From Pseudovibrio exalbescens (GTDB lineage Bacteria; Pseudomonadota; Alphaproteobacteria; Rhizobiales; Stappiaceae): DNA of 64,000 bases. Position numbers and translations under genes: made by a program. Below, piece by piece: positions 1 through 8,378 of the stretch. The stretch lies in NCBI RefSeq assembly GCF_028737195.1, contig NZ_JAQZAJ010000003.1, positions 248,001-312,000 of the forward strand, given 5' to 3'. Numbering within the stretch: the first letter of the stretch is position 1; the number at the start of each line of letters is the position of its first letter. The notes beneath the pieces are model-generated. The model searched no databases, was not told the DNA's origin, and saw only the letters and a program-made list of their open reading frames with translations.

Positions 1-663
1 GTCGATGTCGACTTCAAGATCCAGTGGGTCATCCAGAATACGCCGACGGGTGTATCTGACTTCCTGTTCAACATTCAGGACCCAGAAGCTACCGTGAAAG
101 CAGTTGCTGAATCTGCAATGCGTGAAGTTGTTGGTAGTTCCCGTATTGACTCGATCCTTACCGAAAACCGCGCCCCTATTCAGCAGGGCGTGCAGGACTT
201 GATGCAAGCCACCCTAGACAACTACGGGGCTGGTATTCAGGTTCGTGACGTTCAGATGCAGAAGGTCGACCCTCCTGCGCAGGTAATTGAGGCTTTCCGT
301 GACGTTCAGGCTGCGCGCGCCGATCAGGAGCGTATCCAGAACGAGGCGCAGGCCTACGCAAACCGCATTGTTCCAGAAGCACGTGGTGAAGCGGCTCGTA
401 TTACTGAAGCTGCTCAAGCTTACCGTGATCAGACCATCGCTCAGGCAGAAGGTCAGGCACAGCGGTTTACCAAGGTTTACGAAGAGTACACCAAGGCACC
501 AGACGTGACCCGTCAGCGTCTCTATCTGGAGACCATGGAAGAGGTCCTGAGCAAGAACCAGAAGATCATAATCGATGGTGAAGGTTCTTCAAGCGGTGTG
601 TTGCCATACTTGCCGCTGGATCAGTTGAACCGTCGTACTGGCGCAACCGGAGGTAATAACTAA
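1..663 (+). CDS. hflK: HflK, C-terminal part (partial at window start)
   Basis: This is the C-terminal 220 residues of an HflK-type SPFH/band-7 protein. The frame is open from base 1, so the true start lies upstream of the window. HflK and HflC form a membrane complex facing the periplasm that modulates the FtsH protease. The visible part holds the end of the band-7 domain and a long Ala/Glu/Arg-rich helix (EARGEAARITEAAQAY and following), typical of the HflK coiled-coil segment. The stop codon overlaps the start of hflC by one base (TAATG), so the two are translationally coupled. Identity rests on the pairing with hflC and the C-terminal sequence. Confidence 0.93.
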   Translation, partial: VDVDFKIQWVIQNTPTGVSDFLFNIQDPEATVKAVAESAMREVVGSSRIDSILTENRAPIQQGVQDLMQATLDNYGAGIQVRDVQMQKVDPPAQVIEAFRDVQAARADQERIQNEAQAYANRIVPEARGEAARITEAAQAYRDQTIAQAEGQAQRFTKVYEEYTKAPDVTRQRLYLETMEEVLSKNQKIIIDGEGSSSGVLPYLPLDQLNRRTGATGGNN

Positions 664-1577
664 TGAAAAGCGGTATTCTTGGTATCGTAATAGCCGTTGT
701 CGCGCTGGTCCTCTATTGGTCCGTGTACATCGTGAATCCAGCCCAGCAGGCTCTGGTTCTGCAGTTTGGTGAGGTTCGCGGTCAGGCGACTGAACCAGGT
801 CTCAAGTTCAAATGGCCATGGGAAAACGTTGTTTACATCGATAAGCGTATTCTTGACCTGAACATGCCGGTTCTTGAAGCGATTGCTTCTGACAAGAAGC
901 GTCTTCTGGTCGATGCGTTTGCGCGCTATCGCATCAGTGATCCGATCAAGTTCTACCAGTCGGTGAATAACGTGGAAGAAGGTTCCCGTCGTCTGGCGAC
1001 ATTCCTTCAGTCTTCACTGCGTCAGGAACTCGCGAAAGCAAGCTTGAACCAGATCGTTCGCGATGAGCGTGCCGAACTGATGGAAAAGACCCGTCAGGAC
1101 GTGGACCTTCGCGCGGATAACATCGGTATCGATGTGGTGGATGTGAAGATCCGTCGCGCGGATCTGCCGGAAGCCAACTCTCAGGCAATCTTCCGCCGTA
1201 TGCAGACGGAACGTGAGCGTGAAGCGACCGAAATCCGTGCGCAGGGTGAAGAGCAGGCACGCCGTATTCGCTCCCGCGCGGATCGCGATGCGACCGTCAT
1301 CGTGGCGAACGCACAGCGTGATGCTGACATCGTGCGTGGTGATGGTGATGCGCGCCGGAACGAGATCTTTGCTCAAGCCTACAACAAGGATCGTGACTTC
1401 TTCGAGTTTTATCGTTCCATGCAGGCTTACAGATCCTCCATGAACGGTGGCAACACCTCCTTGGTGCTGTCTCCAGACTCAGAGTTCTTCCGGTTCTTCC
1501 AGAACTCTAGCGGTTCCGCATCGGCTCCGGCAACGTCCGCTGCAGCGACAGCCACAGGTACGGCTTCCGCACAATGA
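663..1577 (+). CDS. hflC: HflC, SPFH-domain modulator of FtsH protease
   Basis: This 304-residue protein has one N-terminal membrane anchor (about residues 4-22), then a band-7/SPFH domain containing NPAQQALVLQFGEVRG, and a helical Arg/Glu-rich segment around residues 170-230. It ends in an Ala/Ser/Thr-rich tail. It is the partner of HflK in the complex that restrains FtsH-dependent degradation of membrane proteins. Start and stop are both overlapped by the neighbours: the hflK stop overlaps its start, and the DUF2065 gene starts within its stop. This marks a tight three-gene unit. Length and order match the usual alphaproteobacterial hflKC operon. Confidence 0.96.
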   Translation: MKSGILGIVIAVVALVLYWSVYIVNPAQQALVLQFGEVRGQATEPGLKFKWPWENVVYIDKRILDLNMPVLEAIASDKKRLLVDAFARYRISDPIKFYQSVNNVEEGSRRLATFLQSSLRQELAKASLNQIVRDERAELMEKTRQDVDLRADNIGIDVVDVKIRRADLPEANSQAIFRRMQTEREREATEIRAQGEEQARRIRSRADRDATVIVANAQRDADIVRGDGDARRNEIFAQAYNKDRDFFEFYRSMQAYRSSMNGGNTSLVLSPDSEFFRFFQNSSGSASAPATSAAATATGTASAQ

Positions 1578-1765
1578 GTGATCTGATTGTGGCGTTGGGT
1601 CTGGTTCTGGTGATCGAAGGGATCGTCTATGCTCTGGCCCCAACCCACATGAAGGACATCTTCCTGAAGATGCAGGAAGTTCCTGAGCAAACACTGAGGA
1701 TTGGAGGGCTGGTTGCGATCGCTATCGGATTTGTTGTTGTCTGGTTTGTCCGTTCCGGCGGATAG
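1574..1765 (+). CDS. DUF2065 family small membrane protein
   Basis: This 63-residue protein starts with an ATGA overlap on the hflC stop codon. It has two hydrophobic helices (about residues 3-20 and 43-59) separated by a short polar loop with HMKDIFLKMQEVPEQTLR. It matches the DUF2065 family, which is regularly found directly after hflC in proteobacteria. The function is unknown. The conserved position suggests an accessory role to the HflKC-FtsH system, but that is inference from neighbourhood only. Confidence 0.9.
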   Translation: MSDLIVALGLVLVIEGIVYALAPTHMKDIFLKMQEVPEQTLRIGGLVAIAIGFVVVWFVRSGG

Positions 1766-1917
1766 GGAGCAACTCAAGCCTTTGGGATTGGGCTGGCACT
1801 ACTGGAAATTTTCATAAAAGTGATCACTTGCCCGCGCTTTGTTAACCAAGGCGCGGGCAAATTGCATTTCAGAGCGTGTAAATTAGAATGCACTGGTGCA
1901 GTTTGAGGAGTAGGCCG

Positions 1918-3399
1918 ATGGCCCGTGTGTTTCGCCGGAGCAGTCCGGGACGATTTTTCAAAGCCCTAACCGTTGCAGCCGCACTGACCGTGGCCATGGT
2001 GACCGCGCCGGTGTCCCATGCACAGGGACCGGCCTCGGTTGCAGATCTGGCTGAAAACCTGGCAGATGCGGTGGTCAACATCTCGACCGCGCAGAATGTG
2101 AGTGGTCAACGGGCATTGCCATTGCCGCAGGTTCCGGAAGGCTCGCCCTTTCAGGAGTTTTTCGAAGAGTTTTTCAATAACCAGCAGCCAGACGCTGACC
2201 GGCCGCGCCGGGTGCAGTCTCTTGGGTCAGGTTTTGTCATTGACGGCATTGAAGGCATCATCGTTACCAACAATCACGTGATTGAAGGGGCTGACGAGAT
2301 TACCGTCAACTTCAATGATGGCACGAAGCTCAGCGCTGAACTGATCGGTACAGACGAAAAGACGGATCTGGCTGTTCTGAAAGTGACGCCGCACAAGGAG
2401 CTTGATGCGGTCAACTTTGGCAGCTCTGATAATCTTCGCGTCGGCGACTGGGTGATGGCGATTGGCAACCCTTTCGGCCTTGGCGGTACGGTGACCGTAG
2501 GCATCGTTTCCGCGCGCAATCGTGACATAAACGCCGGCCCTTATGACAATTTCATTCAAACCGACGCAAGTATCAACAGAGGCAACTCAGGTGGTCCGCT
2601 GTTCAACATGGATGGTCAGGTTGTCGGCATAAACACGGCAATATTCTCCCCTTCAGGCGGTTCTATCGGCATTGGATTTGCCATTCCAGCGGACACGGCT
2701 ACACGCGTTATTGGCCAGCTCAGAGAGTTTGGTGAGACACGTCGCGGTTGGCTTGGCGTCCGTATTCAGGAAGTAACTGATGAAATTGCTGAGGGCTTGG
2801 GCATGGACCGGGCGCGTGGCGCGTTGGTCGCTGGCGTGACTGAAGACGGACCTGCGAACCTATCTGGTATCGAGCCCGGTGATGTTATCCTCTCTTTCAA
2901 TGGCCGTCTGGTTCCCGAAATGCGGGACCTGCCGCGCATGGTGGCAAACACGACTATTGGAGCCACCGTGCCAGTGATCATTCTGCGCCGCGGCGAAGAA
3001 GTTGCAATGGATGTTACCCTTGGCAAACTGGAGGAAATGGCCAGCATCGCCCAAGCAGAGGCAGTTGAGGATGGCGATGAGGTGCCGCAAGACAAGGCTG
3101 TGGTTCTTGGATTGACACTTGCCACCATTAATGAAGAGCTGCGGGAGCAGTTCACATTGAGTGCGGAGGTAAAGGGCGTTGTGGTCGTGAACGTGGAAGC
3201 GGGCAGCGCTGCAGAGGACAAGCGGATTCGTCCAGGCGATGTGCTGGTCGAGGTGGCGCAAGAGCCTGTGAACAGCCCGGCCGATGTTCAGGCCGAAGTG
3301 CAGAAACTGCGCGATGAAGATCGGCGATCAGCCTTGCTGTTATTATCGAACGGGGCGGGTGAACTTCGCTTTGTGGCGGTACGTATCGACGCCAACTAG
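1918..3399 (+). CDS. Do/DegP-family periplasmic serine endoprotease
   Basis: This 493-residue protein has an N-terminal signal peptide (Ala-rich core at about 16-35, cleavage after SHAQ). A trypsin-like protease domain follows, with the triad readable as His120 (TNNHVI), Asp150 (KTDLAVL) and Ser224 (RGNSGGPL), and then two PDZ domains. It degrades or refolds damaged envelope proteins. An upstream in-frame ATG at 1888 exists, but the ATG at 1918 has GAGGAG seven bases before it and gives a proper signal peptide, so it is preferred. It follows the hflKC unit after about 150 bp. DegP, DegQ and MucD subtypes cannot be told apart here. Confidence 0.95.
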   Translation: MARVFRRSSPGRFFKALTVAAALTVAMVTAPVSHAQGPASVADLAENLADAVVNISTAQNVSGQRALPLPQVPEGSPFQEFFEEFFNNQQPDADRPRRVQSLGSGFVIDGIEGIIVTNNHVIEGADEITVNFNDGTKLSAELIGTDEKTDLAVLKVTPHKELDAVNFGSSDNLRVGDWVMAIGNPFGLGGTVTVGIVSARNRDINAGPYDNFIQTDASINRGNSGGPLFNMDGQVVGINTAIFSPSGGSIGIGFAIPADTATRVIGQLREFGETRRGWLGVRIQEVTDEIAEGLGMDRARGALVAGVTEDGPANLSGIEPGDVILSFNGRLVPEMRDLPRMVANTTIGATVPVIILRRGEEVAMDVTLGKLEEMASIAQAEAVEDGDEVPQDKAVVLGLTLATINEELREQFTLSAEVKGVVVVNVEAGSAAEDKRIRPGDVLVEVAQEPVNSPADVQAEVQKLRDEDRRSALLLLSNGAGELRFVAVRIDAN

Positions 3400-3417
3400 T
3401 TCCCCACAAACCTTGTG

Positions 3418-3446
3418 AAAAAGCCGCCAAGTGGGCGGCTTTTTTG
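3418..3446. terminator. Rho-independent terminator between protease gene and serB
   Basis: An 8-bp GC-rich stem (AGCCGCC against GGCGGCT) is flanked by an A-run on the left and a T-run on the right. It can therefore stop transcription of the protease gene on the + strand and probably of convergent serB on the - strand. It lies between the two stop codons. Confidence 0.85.
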
Positions 3447-4340
3447 CTAGTCGGTTACAAACTCTTCCGCGTTGTAACCCTGAATGTAGAGCAGGGCGGT
3501 CAAGTCCGAGTGGTCTATGCGCATGTCAGCTTGTGCAGCTACTGCGGGCTTTGCATAGAATGCCGCGCCGATGCCAGCGCGCTCCAGCATGGCGAGGTCG
3601 TTGGCACCATCGCCTACCGCGATCACATCATCGGGCTCGATCTTCTTCTCGCTTAGCAGCTCGTTCAGGCGGTCCAGCTTGGCCTGCTTGCCGAGGATTG
3701 GCATTTGCACTGTGCCGGTGAGCTTTCCGGCTTCTTCAAGAAGGGTGTTGGCGCGGTTTTCGTCAAAGCCAATCTTCTCGGCGATCTTGGAGGTAAAGAC
3801 TGTGAACCCCCCGGAAACGAGGGCGGCATACCCAAGGTTTGCTTTCATGGTCTGGACCAACGTCCGTCCCCCGGGCGTCAAGGTAATGCGCTCGGCTATG
3901 ACCTTTTCCACGACGGAGCTGTCGAGCCCTTTGAGCAGGGCAACGCGTTCCTGCAGGGCGGGTTCAAACTCGATTTCTCCCCGCATGGCACGTTCCGTAA
4001 TGGCGGCGATCGTGTCCTTAAGGCCCAGCTCCGCAGCCAGTTCGTCAATGCACTCTTGACCGATCATGGTTGAATCCATGTCAGCAATAAGCAGGCGCTT
4101 TCGTCGGTTGGTCGCAGGCTGAACGAACAAATCCACCGGCGTTTCACCAAGGGCTGAGCGCAGCGTATCTGTTGCCTCTGAGACCGAAAGGGCTTGCGTT
4201 GTGAAGATATCCGCTGCAATACCCGGGTTGAGCCATTCATGACGCGTCTCGCCCGGCACAAGGGCGGCGAGTTTTTCAATCAGCGCGTCATCTACTGCAG
4301 GATTTGCTGGACTGGATATGAGCGTAACAACAAAGGACAT
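3447..4340 (-). CDS. serB: Phosphoserine phosphatase SerB
   Basis: This 297-residue HAD-superfamily enzyme catalyses the last step of L-serine synthesis, O-phosphoserine to serine. The catalytic DxDST motif is at residues 87-91 (ADMDST), followed by GQECIDELA. The late HAD motif reads GDGANDLAMLERAG. The first 75 or so residues form an ACT-like N-terminal region, as in long proteobacterial SerB. The start has GAGAG a few bases upstream. The 5' end overlaps the start of divergent miaA by 23 bp, so the two promoters must lie inside each other's coding sequence. Confidence 0.95.
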   Translation of the reverse strand: MSFVVTLISSPANPAVDDALIEKLAALVPGETRHEWLNPGIAADIFTTQALSVSEATDTLRSALGETPVDLFVQPATNRRKRLLIADMDSTMIGQECIDELAAELGLKDTIAAITERAMRGEIEFEPALQERVALLKGLDSSVVEKVIAERITLTPGGRTLVQTMKANLGYAALVSGGFTVFTSKIAEKIGFDENRANTLLEEAGKLTGTVQMPILGKQAKLDRLNELLSEKKIEPDDVIAVGDGANDLAMLERAGIGAAFYAKPAVAAQADMRIDHSDLTALLYIQGYNAEEFVTD

Positions 4341-5307
4341 AAGCAGCTCTCAAAATTTGGGGACCGACGGGAAACAGGAAAAGCCCGTAGCAGTGTTGAT
4401 AGCGGGCCCCACCGCCAGCGGCAAGACGGCATTGTCCATTGACCTCGCAAAAGAACTCAACGGTTTGATCGTAAATGCAGATTCCATGCAGATTTACCGA
4501 GATCTGGAGATCTTGAGCGCGCGCCCGTCGCGGGAAGAAGTGGCGGAAGCGCCGCATCATCTGTTCGGATATGTTCCTCTTGATGAGCCTTATAGCGTTA
4601 TGCGCTGGCATGAGGATTTTAAAAAGGTCTTCAATGCAGCACGGGTAGAAAACCGTCCAGTGATCGTGGTGGGCGGCACTGGATTGTACTTCAAGGCATT
4701 GACTGAAGGCTTCTCTCTTATGCCCGATATCCCTGAAGACATTCGGGGAAAGTGGCGGGCTTTAGGCGAGGCGAGTGATGGCGCCGCCCTTCATGGCATC
4801 CTCCAAGAGAGGGACAGTGTGATGGCGGAGCGTTTGCGTCCTTCTGATCGCCAGCGTGTTGTGCGTGCGCTAGAGGTGCTGGAAGGAACGGGGAAGTCGC
4901 TAAGCTATTGGCAGCAAAGCAGGTCTGAGCCTTTGGTTCCTACGGGGCGGGCCATCTGTGTGGTGCTGGATCCTGATCGTGCCGCTCTGCATGAGCGCAT
5001 TCATCGCCGGTTTGACATGATGGTCGAACAAGGCGCGATTGGGGAGGCCACCACAATTGCCGAAATGCAGTTGGATCCGGGGCTGACCAGTTTGAGAGCC
5101 ATTGGCTTGTCGCAGTTGGCAGCAGCGTCTGAGGGGGGGCTGTCTCTTGAGGAGGCTATTGAAAAAGCCAAAACCGAAACAAGGCGATACGCTAAGCGTC
5201 AGACCACCTTCTTTCGCGGGCAGCTCAGCGGTTGGGAAAGGCTTGATCCGTTAGATGAGAACGCGGTGCGCGCGTTCCGAAACAGGACGGTTTCGGCATT
5301 TTCTTGA
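4318..5307 (+). CDS. miaA: tRNA dimethylallyltransferase MiaA
   Basis: This 329-residue enzyme transfers a dimethylallyl group to A37 of tRNAs that read codons starting with U. The P-loop GPTASGKT is at residues 30-37 and the substrate motif NADSMQIYRDL is at about 54-64. The conserved GGTGLYFKALTEG and RRYAKRQTTFFRGQ are also present. The predicted ATG at 4318 lies inside divergent serB and lacks a clear ribosome binding site; the extra 20 residues before the conserved domain could be shorter in reality. No better ATG lies close to the P-loop, so the start stays uncertain. Confidence 0.95.
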   Translation: MSVTTKDISSSQNLGTDGKQEKPVAVLIAGPTASGKTALSIDLAKELNGLIVNADSMQIYRDLEILSARPSREEVAEAPHHLFGYVPLDEPYSVMRWHEDFKKVFNAARVENRPVIVVGGTGLYFKALTEGFSLMPDIPEDIRGKWRALGEASDGAALHGILQERDSVMAERLRPSDRQRVVRALEVLEGTGKSLSYWQQSRSEPLVPTGRAICVVLDPDRAALHERIHRRFDMMVEQGAIGEATTIAEMQLDPGLTSLRAIGLSQLAAASEGGLSLEEAIEKAKTETRRYAKRQTTFFRGQLSGWERLDPLDENAVRAFRNRTVSAFS

Positions 5308-5747
5308 CCGGAGAATGTGGCGATTGGGGCAGGGTTTAGAGAGTCAAGAAAAAAACTTTACGATTACTGTCAAAATTAGCGAATATTCTTGGTGACAGAC
5401 GCGAATAAGTTGAGTAAATAATGCCCTCTCTTCTGAGGGTTATGTGGCCTAACCCGTTGATATTGCAGTATATTGTAAGCTTTTGAGCTAAGAGTTACAG
5501 ATGCGGCGGAGCTGAAGCTCCAGATATTGGGCTGGCGTTGTTTAAGAACTGCGCCGGCCCAATTCGTTTGAGCCTGCCACACCACCTTACCTTAAAGTAA
5601 TCATAGTCTCGGCCATATTTCATCGCATTCGGAAAGTACCTCTTACGCCGTCGCCGGGGCACCTTCTGCATCCCCCCAACGCCTCGGTGATGCACCAGTA
5701 GAGACTGCCACAGAAGCGGTCCAACTGAAGCCAAAGGAGGCATGCAC
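5308..5747. other. 440-bp intergenic region with two hairpins, no recognised gene
   Basis: No convincing protein gene is seen between miaA and the following GNAT gene. The left part is AT-rich. A small hairpin (CCCTC, loop, GAGGG) lies near 5423-5438. A stronger stem lies at 5527-5537 / 5552-5562 (TTGGGCTGGCG against CGCCGGCCCAA, one G-U pair, 14-nt loop). Neither is followed by a T-run. It could hold a small RNA or a 5' leader, but no known RNA family is recognised. Confidence 0.35.
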
Positions 5748-6284
5748 ATGGTGAGTATGAACAGTCTCGAAACCAAACGGTTGAGAGCTCGGACCTTCGC
5801 CAAGCAGGATCTAACTGAACTTCAGGAATTACATCGAGATCCGGAAGTTAACCGGTATCTCTTCCCTAAAGGACCATGGGACAGCGAAACTTGTAGGGTG
5901 AAGCTGTCTGAGTTCATGAATCAGCAGAAGAAATACGGTTTCGGCATCTGGCGCCTTGAGACACATGGCGGGCAGTTTGTCGGTTGGGCAGGTTTTGCGC
6001 TCTTCGAAGAAACCGCAGAAGTGGAGCTTCAATACGCCTTCAGACAGCCCCTGTGGGGCATTGGGCTTGGCACCGAGGTGACACAGGCTCTGACAGAATG
6101 GTTTTTTGAAAACACCTATTTTACGCATCTCATTGCCCGGGTGCACCCGGACAACCTTCCGGTCAAGCTCGTCTTGATGCGCGAAGGCCTTCACTTCCGC
6201 GAGACGCGGACAGTGGCGGGAGAGCCGCAAGAAATCTATCAGGTCCTTAGCCCGGCCTGCCAGAGATTGGCGCTGTCAGCTTAA
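5748..6284 (+). CDS. GNAT-family N-acetyltransferase (RimJ/RimL-like)
   Basis: This 178-residue protein has the RimJ/RimL-type opening LETKRLRARTF and the internal FVGWAGFALFEE strand. The acetyl-CoA region follows around GIGLGTEVTQAL, and then HPDNLPVKLVLMREG, typical of this acetyltransferase group. The substrate is not predictable; relatives acetylate ribosomal protein N-termini, amino acids or antibiotics. ATGs exist at 5742, 5748 and 5757. The one at 5748 has AAAGGAGG exactly seven bases upstream and is preferred, because 5742 is too close to it. It is monocistronic and ends at a strong bidirectional terminator. Confidence 0.88.
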   Translation: MVSMNSLETKRLRARTFAKQDLTELQELHRDPEVNRYLFPKGPWDSETCRVKLSEFMNQQKKYGFGIWRLETHGGQFVGWAGFALFEETAEVELQYAFRQPLWGIGLGTEVTQALTEWFFENTYFTHLIARVHPDNLPVKLVLMREGLHFRETRTVAGEPQEIYQVLSPACQRLALSA

Positions 6285-6307
6285 CCCCCGCCTGACAGTC
6301 GAAAAAA

Positions 6308-6345
6308 TAAAACCCCGCCGTTGGTTTGGCGGGGTTTCGTGTTTT
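6308..6345. terminator. Bidirectional rho-independent terminator (GNAT / leuA)
   Basis: A 10-bp perfect stem (AAACCCCGCC against GGCGGGGTTT) with an 8-base loop separates two convergent genes. A-rich sequence on the left and T-rich on the right let it serve both strands. Confidence 0.88.
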
Positions 6346-6375
6346 AGCAGACTCGGAATGGTCCTTGGTTGTTGA

Positions 6376-7932
6376 CTAGCTGGCAATGGCATCGTCGACA
6401 TTGACAATGCGCTGTGAGCGGATGGCCAGTTTGTTGAGGGCCGATACATAGGCACGGGCTGAGGCAACCAGTGTGTCGGTATCTGCGCCCTTGCCAGTTG
6501 CGATCTTTCCGCTGTCCTCAAGGCGCACTGACACCTCTGCCTGCGCGTCGGTGCCTTCAGTCACTGCATTTACCTGATAGAGCTGCAGAGTGGCCTCGTG
6601 CGGCCAGATCGCCTTGATGGCGTTGAAGGTGGCATCTACAGGGCCATCACCCGTTGCTTCGCGGGTTTCATGGCGTCCGTCGATGTCCATGGTCAAAATG
6701 GCCTTCTGTGGGCCTCCTGTGCCTGCAATGACCGTCAGCGCAATCACCTTCACGGTCTCGCCCTGAATGGTGATTTCATCCTCGACCAACGCTTCAATGT
6801 CTTCGTCGTAGACGTTCTTCTTGCGGTCAGCCAGCTCCTTGAAGCGGCGGAACGCCTCCTGGAAGGCATTGTCGCCCAAGTCATAGCCCAGTTCCACCAG
6901 CTTGTCCTTAAAGGCATGGCGGCCAGAGTGTTTGCCCATCACCAGCGAGGTTGCGCGAACACCCACGTCTTCAGGACGCATGATTTCGTAGGTCTCTGCG
7001 TTCTTCAGCATGCCGTCCTGATGAATGCCGCTTTCGTGCGCAAAGGCGTTCTTGCCAACGATGGCTTTGTTGTACTGAACCGGGAAGGAGGAGACAGCGG
7101 AGACCAGCTTGGAAGCGCGGGTCAGATAGACAGGGTCTACCTTGCTGGCATATGGCAGAATGTCGTTTCGAGTACGCACTGCCATGACGATTTCTTCCAG
7201 CGCCGCATTGCCTGCACGTTCACCCAGTCCGTTGATCGTACACTCGATCTGACGGGCACCGCCCGCAACACCGGCCAGCGAGTTGGCAACAGCCAGTCCC
7301 AAATCGTTGTGACAATGAACGGAGAAGACGGCTTTGTCTGAGTTCGGCACGTTGGCACGGATCTGTTCGAACATCTCCCGATATTCTTGCGGTACGGCGT
7401 AGCCCACGGTGTCTGGCAAGTTGATGGTGGTGGCACCTGCCGCAATTGCAGCTTCCACGCAGCGGCTCAGATACTCGATCGGAGTGCGTGTTGCATCCAT
7501 TGCTGACCATTCCACGTCATCAATCAGGTTGCGAGCCTGCGCGACGGTGCGTTGAATGATCTCCAGCACTTCGTCTTCAGTTTTGTTCATCTGATGCTGC
7601 AAATGAATCGGCGACGTGGAGACGAAGGTGTGAATGCGGCCGCGTTCGGCATTGCGAACGGCCTCACCAGCTCGATCGATATCGGCGGAGATAGCCCGCG
7701 CCAGACCCGCAATCACAGCGTTTTTGGAGCGTCTTGCAATTTCCGATACGGCTTCAAAGTCGCCGTTGGACGCAATCGGGAACCCTGCTTCGATGATGTC
7801 GACACCCATGGTGTCCAGCAGTTCGGCGACCTGCAGCTTCTCTTCCAAGGTCATGGAAGCGCCCGGCGACTGCTCGCCATCACGCAGGGTTGTATCGAAA
7901 ATTACTACTTGGTCGTTGGATGCAGCTGACAT
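6376..7932 (-). CDS. leuA: 2-isopropylmalate synthase LeuA
   Basis: This 518-residue enzyme condenses 2-oxoisovalerate with acetyl-CoA, the committing step of leucine synthesis. The HMGL-like TIM barrel opens with IFDTTLRDGEQSPG at about residues 10-23 and contains the metal-binding HCHNDLGLA. The C-terminal LeuA allosteric domain (leucine feedback) runs from about residue 390 to the end. A longer in-frame extension to 8043 exists, but the ATG at 7932 has AAGGA eight bases upstream and gives the normal length. The region upstream carries a leucine-rich leader peptide, so attenuation is likely. Confidence 0.96.
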   Translation of the reverse strand: MSAASNDQVVIFDTTLRDGEQSPGASMTLEEKLQVAELLDTMGVDIIEAGFPIASNGDFEAVSEIARRSKNAVIAGLARAISADIDRAGEAVRNAERGRIHTFVSTSPIHLQHQMNKTEDEVLEIIQRTVAQARNLIDDVEWSAMDATRTPIEYLSRCVEAAIAAGATTINLPDTVGYAVPQEYREMFEQIRANVPNSDKAVFSVHCHNDLGLAVANSLAGVAGGARQIECTINGLGERAGNAALEEIVMAVRTRNDILPYASKVDPVYLTRASKLVSAVSSFPVQYNKAIVGKNAFAHESGIHQDGMLKNAETYEIMRPEDVGVRATSLVMGKHSGRHAFKDKLVELGYDLGDNAFQEAFRRFKELADRKKNVYDEDIEALVEDEITIQGETVKVIALTVIAGTGGPQKAILTMDIDGRHETREATGDGPVDATFNAIKAIWPHEATLQLYQVNAVTEGTDAQAEVSVRLEDSGKIATGKGADTDTLVASARAYVSALNKLAIRSQRIVNVDDAIAS

Positions 7933-8113
7933 TCCGTGTGTCCTTCCCTCAGCCCCTATAAGGGTGCCCTCTGGTGGTCCTGCCTGTTTTGATTGAGTTT
8001 TGCGCGTCAGGGGACCGAAAAAATGATCTTCTTGTGGTGACATGTTCCCCTAAGTGCCCGCCCAGATACGGGGCTGCCGACGCTCAGGGGCATCTAAGTA
8101 GAAGAAGATCCAT
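7933..8113 (-). promoter_or_regulatory. leuA leader region, candidate leucine attenuator
   Basis: This region contains the short leader frame (8084-8113) and alternative RNA pairings. The CCCCUGAG just after the leader's Leu codons can pair with CUUAGGGG downstream. The same AGGGGA can instead pair with UCCCCUGA further down. Such mutually exclusive stems are what attenuation needs. A U-run lies at about 8018-8023, but the stem in front of it is weak, so a classic terminator is not obvious. The mechanism could also be translational. Confidence 0.6.
8084..8113 (-). CDS. leuA leader peptide (MDLLLLRCP)
   Basis: A nine-residue frame, ATG GAT CTT CTT CTA CTT AGA TGC CCC TGA, has four leucine codons in a row and lies 151 bases before the leuA start on the same strand. 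Runs of the end-product amino acid are the hallmark of attenuator leader peptides. Leucine attenuation upstream of leuA has been proposed for alphaproteobacteria in comparative studies. No strong ribosome binding site is visible before the ATG, which is the main weakness. The frame is also open further upstream (to 8302). Confidence 0.65.
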   Translation of the reverse strand: MDLLLLRCP

Positions 8114-8378
8114 AGCTAGAAGGCCGGCGCGGAGGTTCGCGTCGTTGGTAGCAATCAGATTGTCGCGTGTTGCGATCATCTCTGGTCGTGTGCCTTCTAA
8201 TTTGGTTGCGCCTTGGCGGCGCAGGTCATTACTGCCTGATTGTCTTGCCAGCTTGGTGACAACACTTAAAACAGTGGTAGCTGATCCTGCGCCCTGTGAC
8301 AAGATGAAGCTTTGATGGCTTTAAAGTGAGTTTTGCTCAAGAGAACTCCCAACCAAGCTCATGGGTTGTGTTTTTTAC

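Noticed and set aside
5495-5803. 102-codon reverse frame between miaA and the GNAT gene
   Set aside because: Low-complexity basic composition, no ribosome binding site, overlaps the GNAT start, and contains the hairpin region; no recognisable family.
6598-7341. Long forward frame (247 codons) opposite leuA
   Set aside because: It lies entirely opposite a certain gene and has no family features; it is a shadow of the leuA codon pattern.
7933-8043. 37-residue N-terminal extension of leuA
   Set aside because: The family length and the AAGGA site support the start at 7932; the extra bases are better explained as leader RNA.
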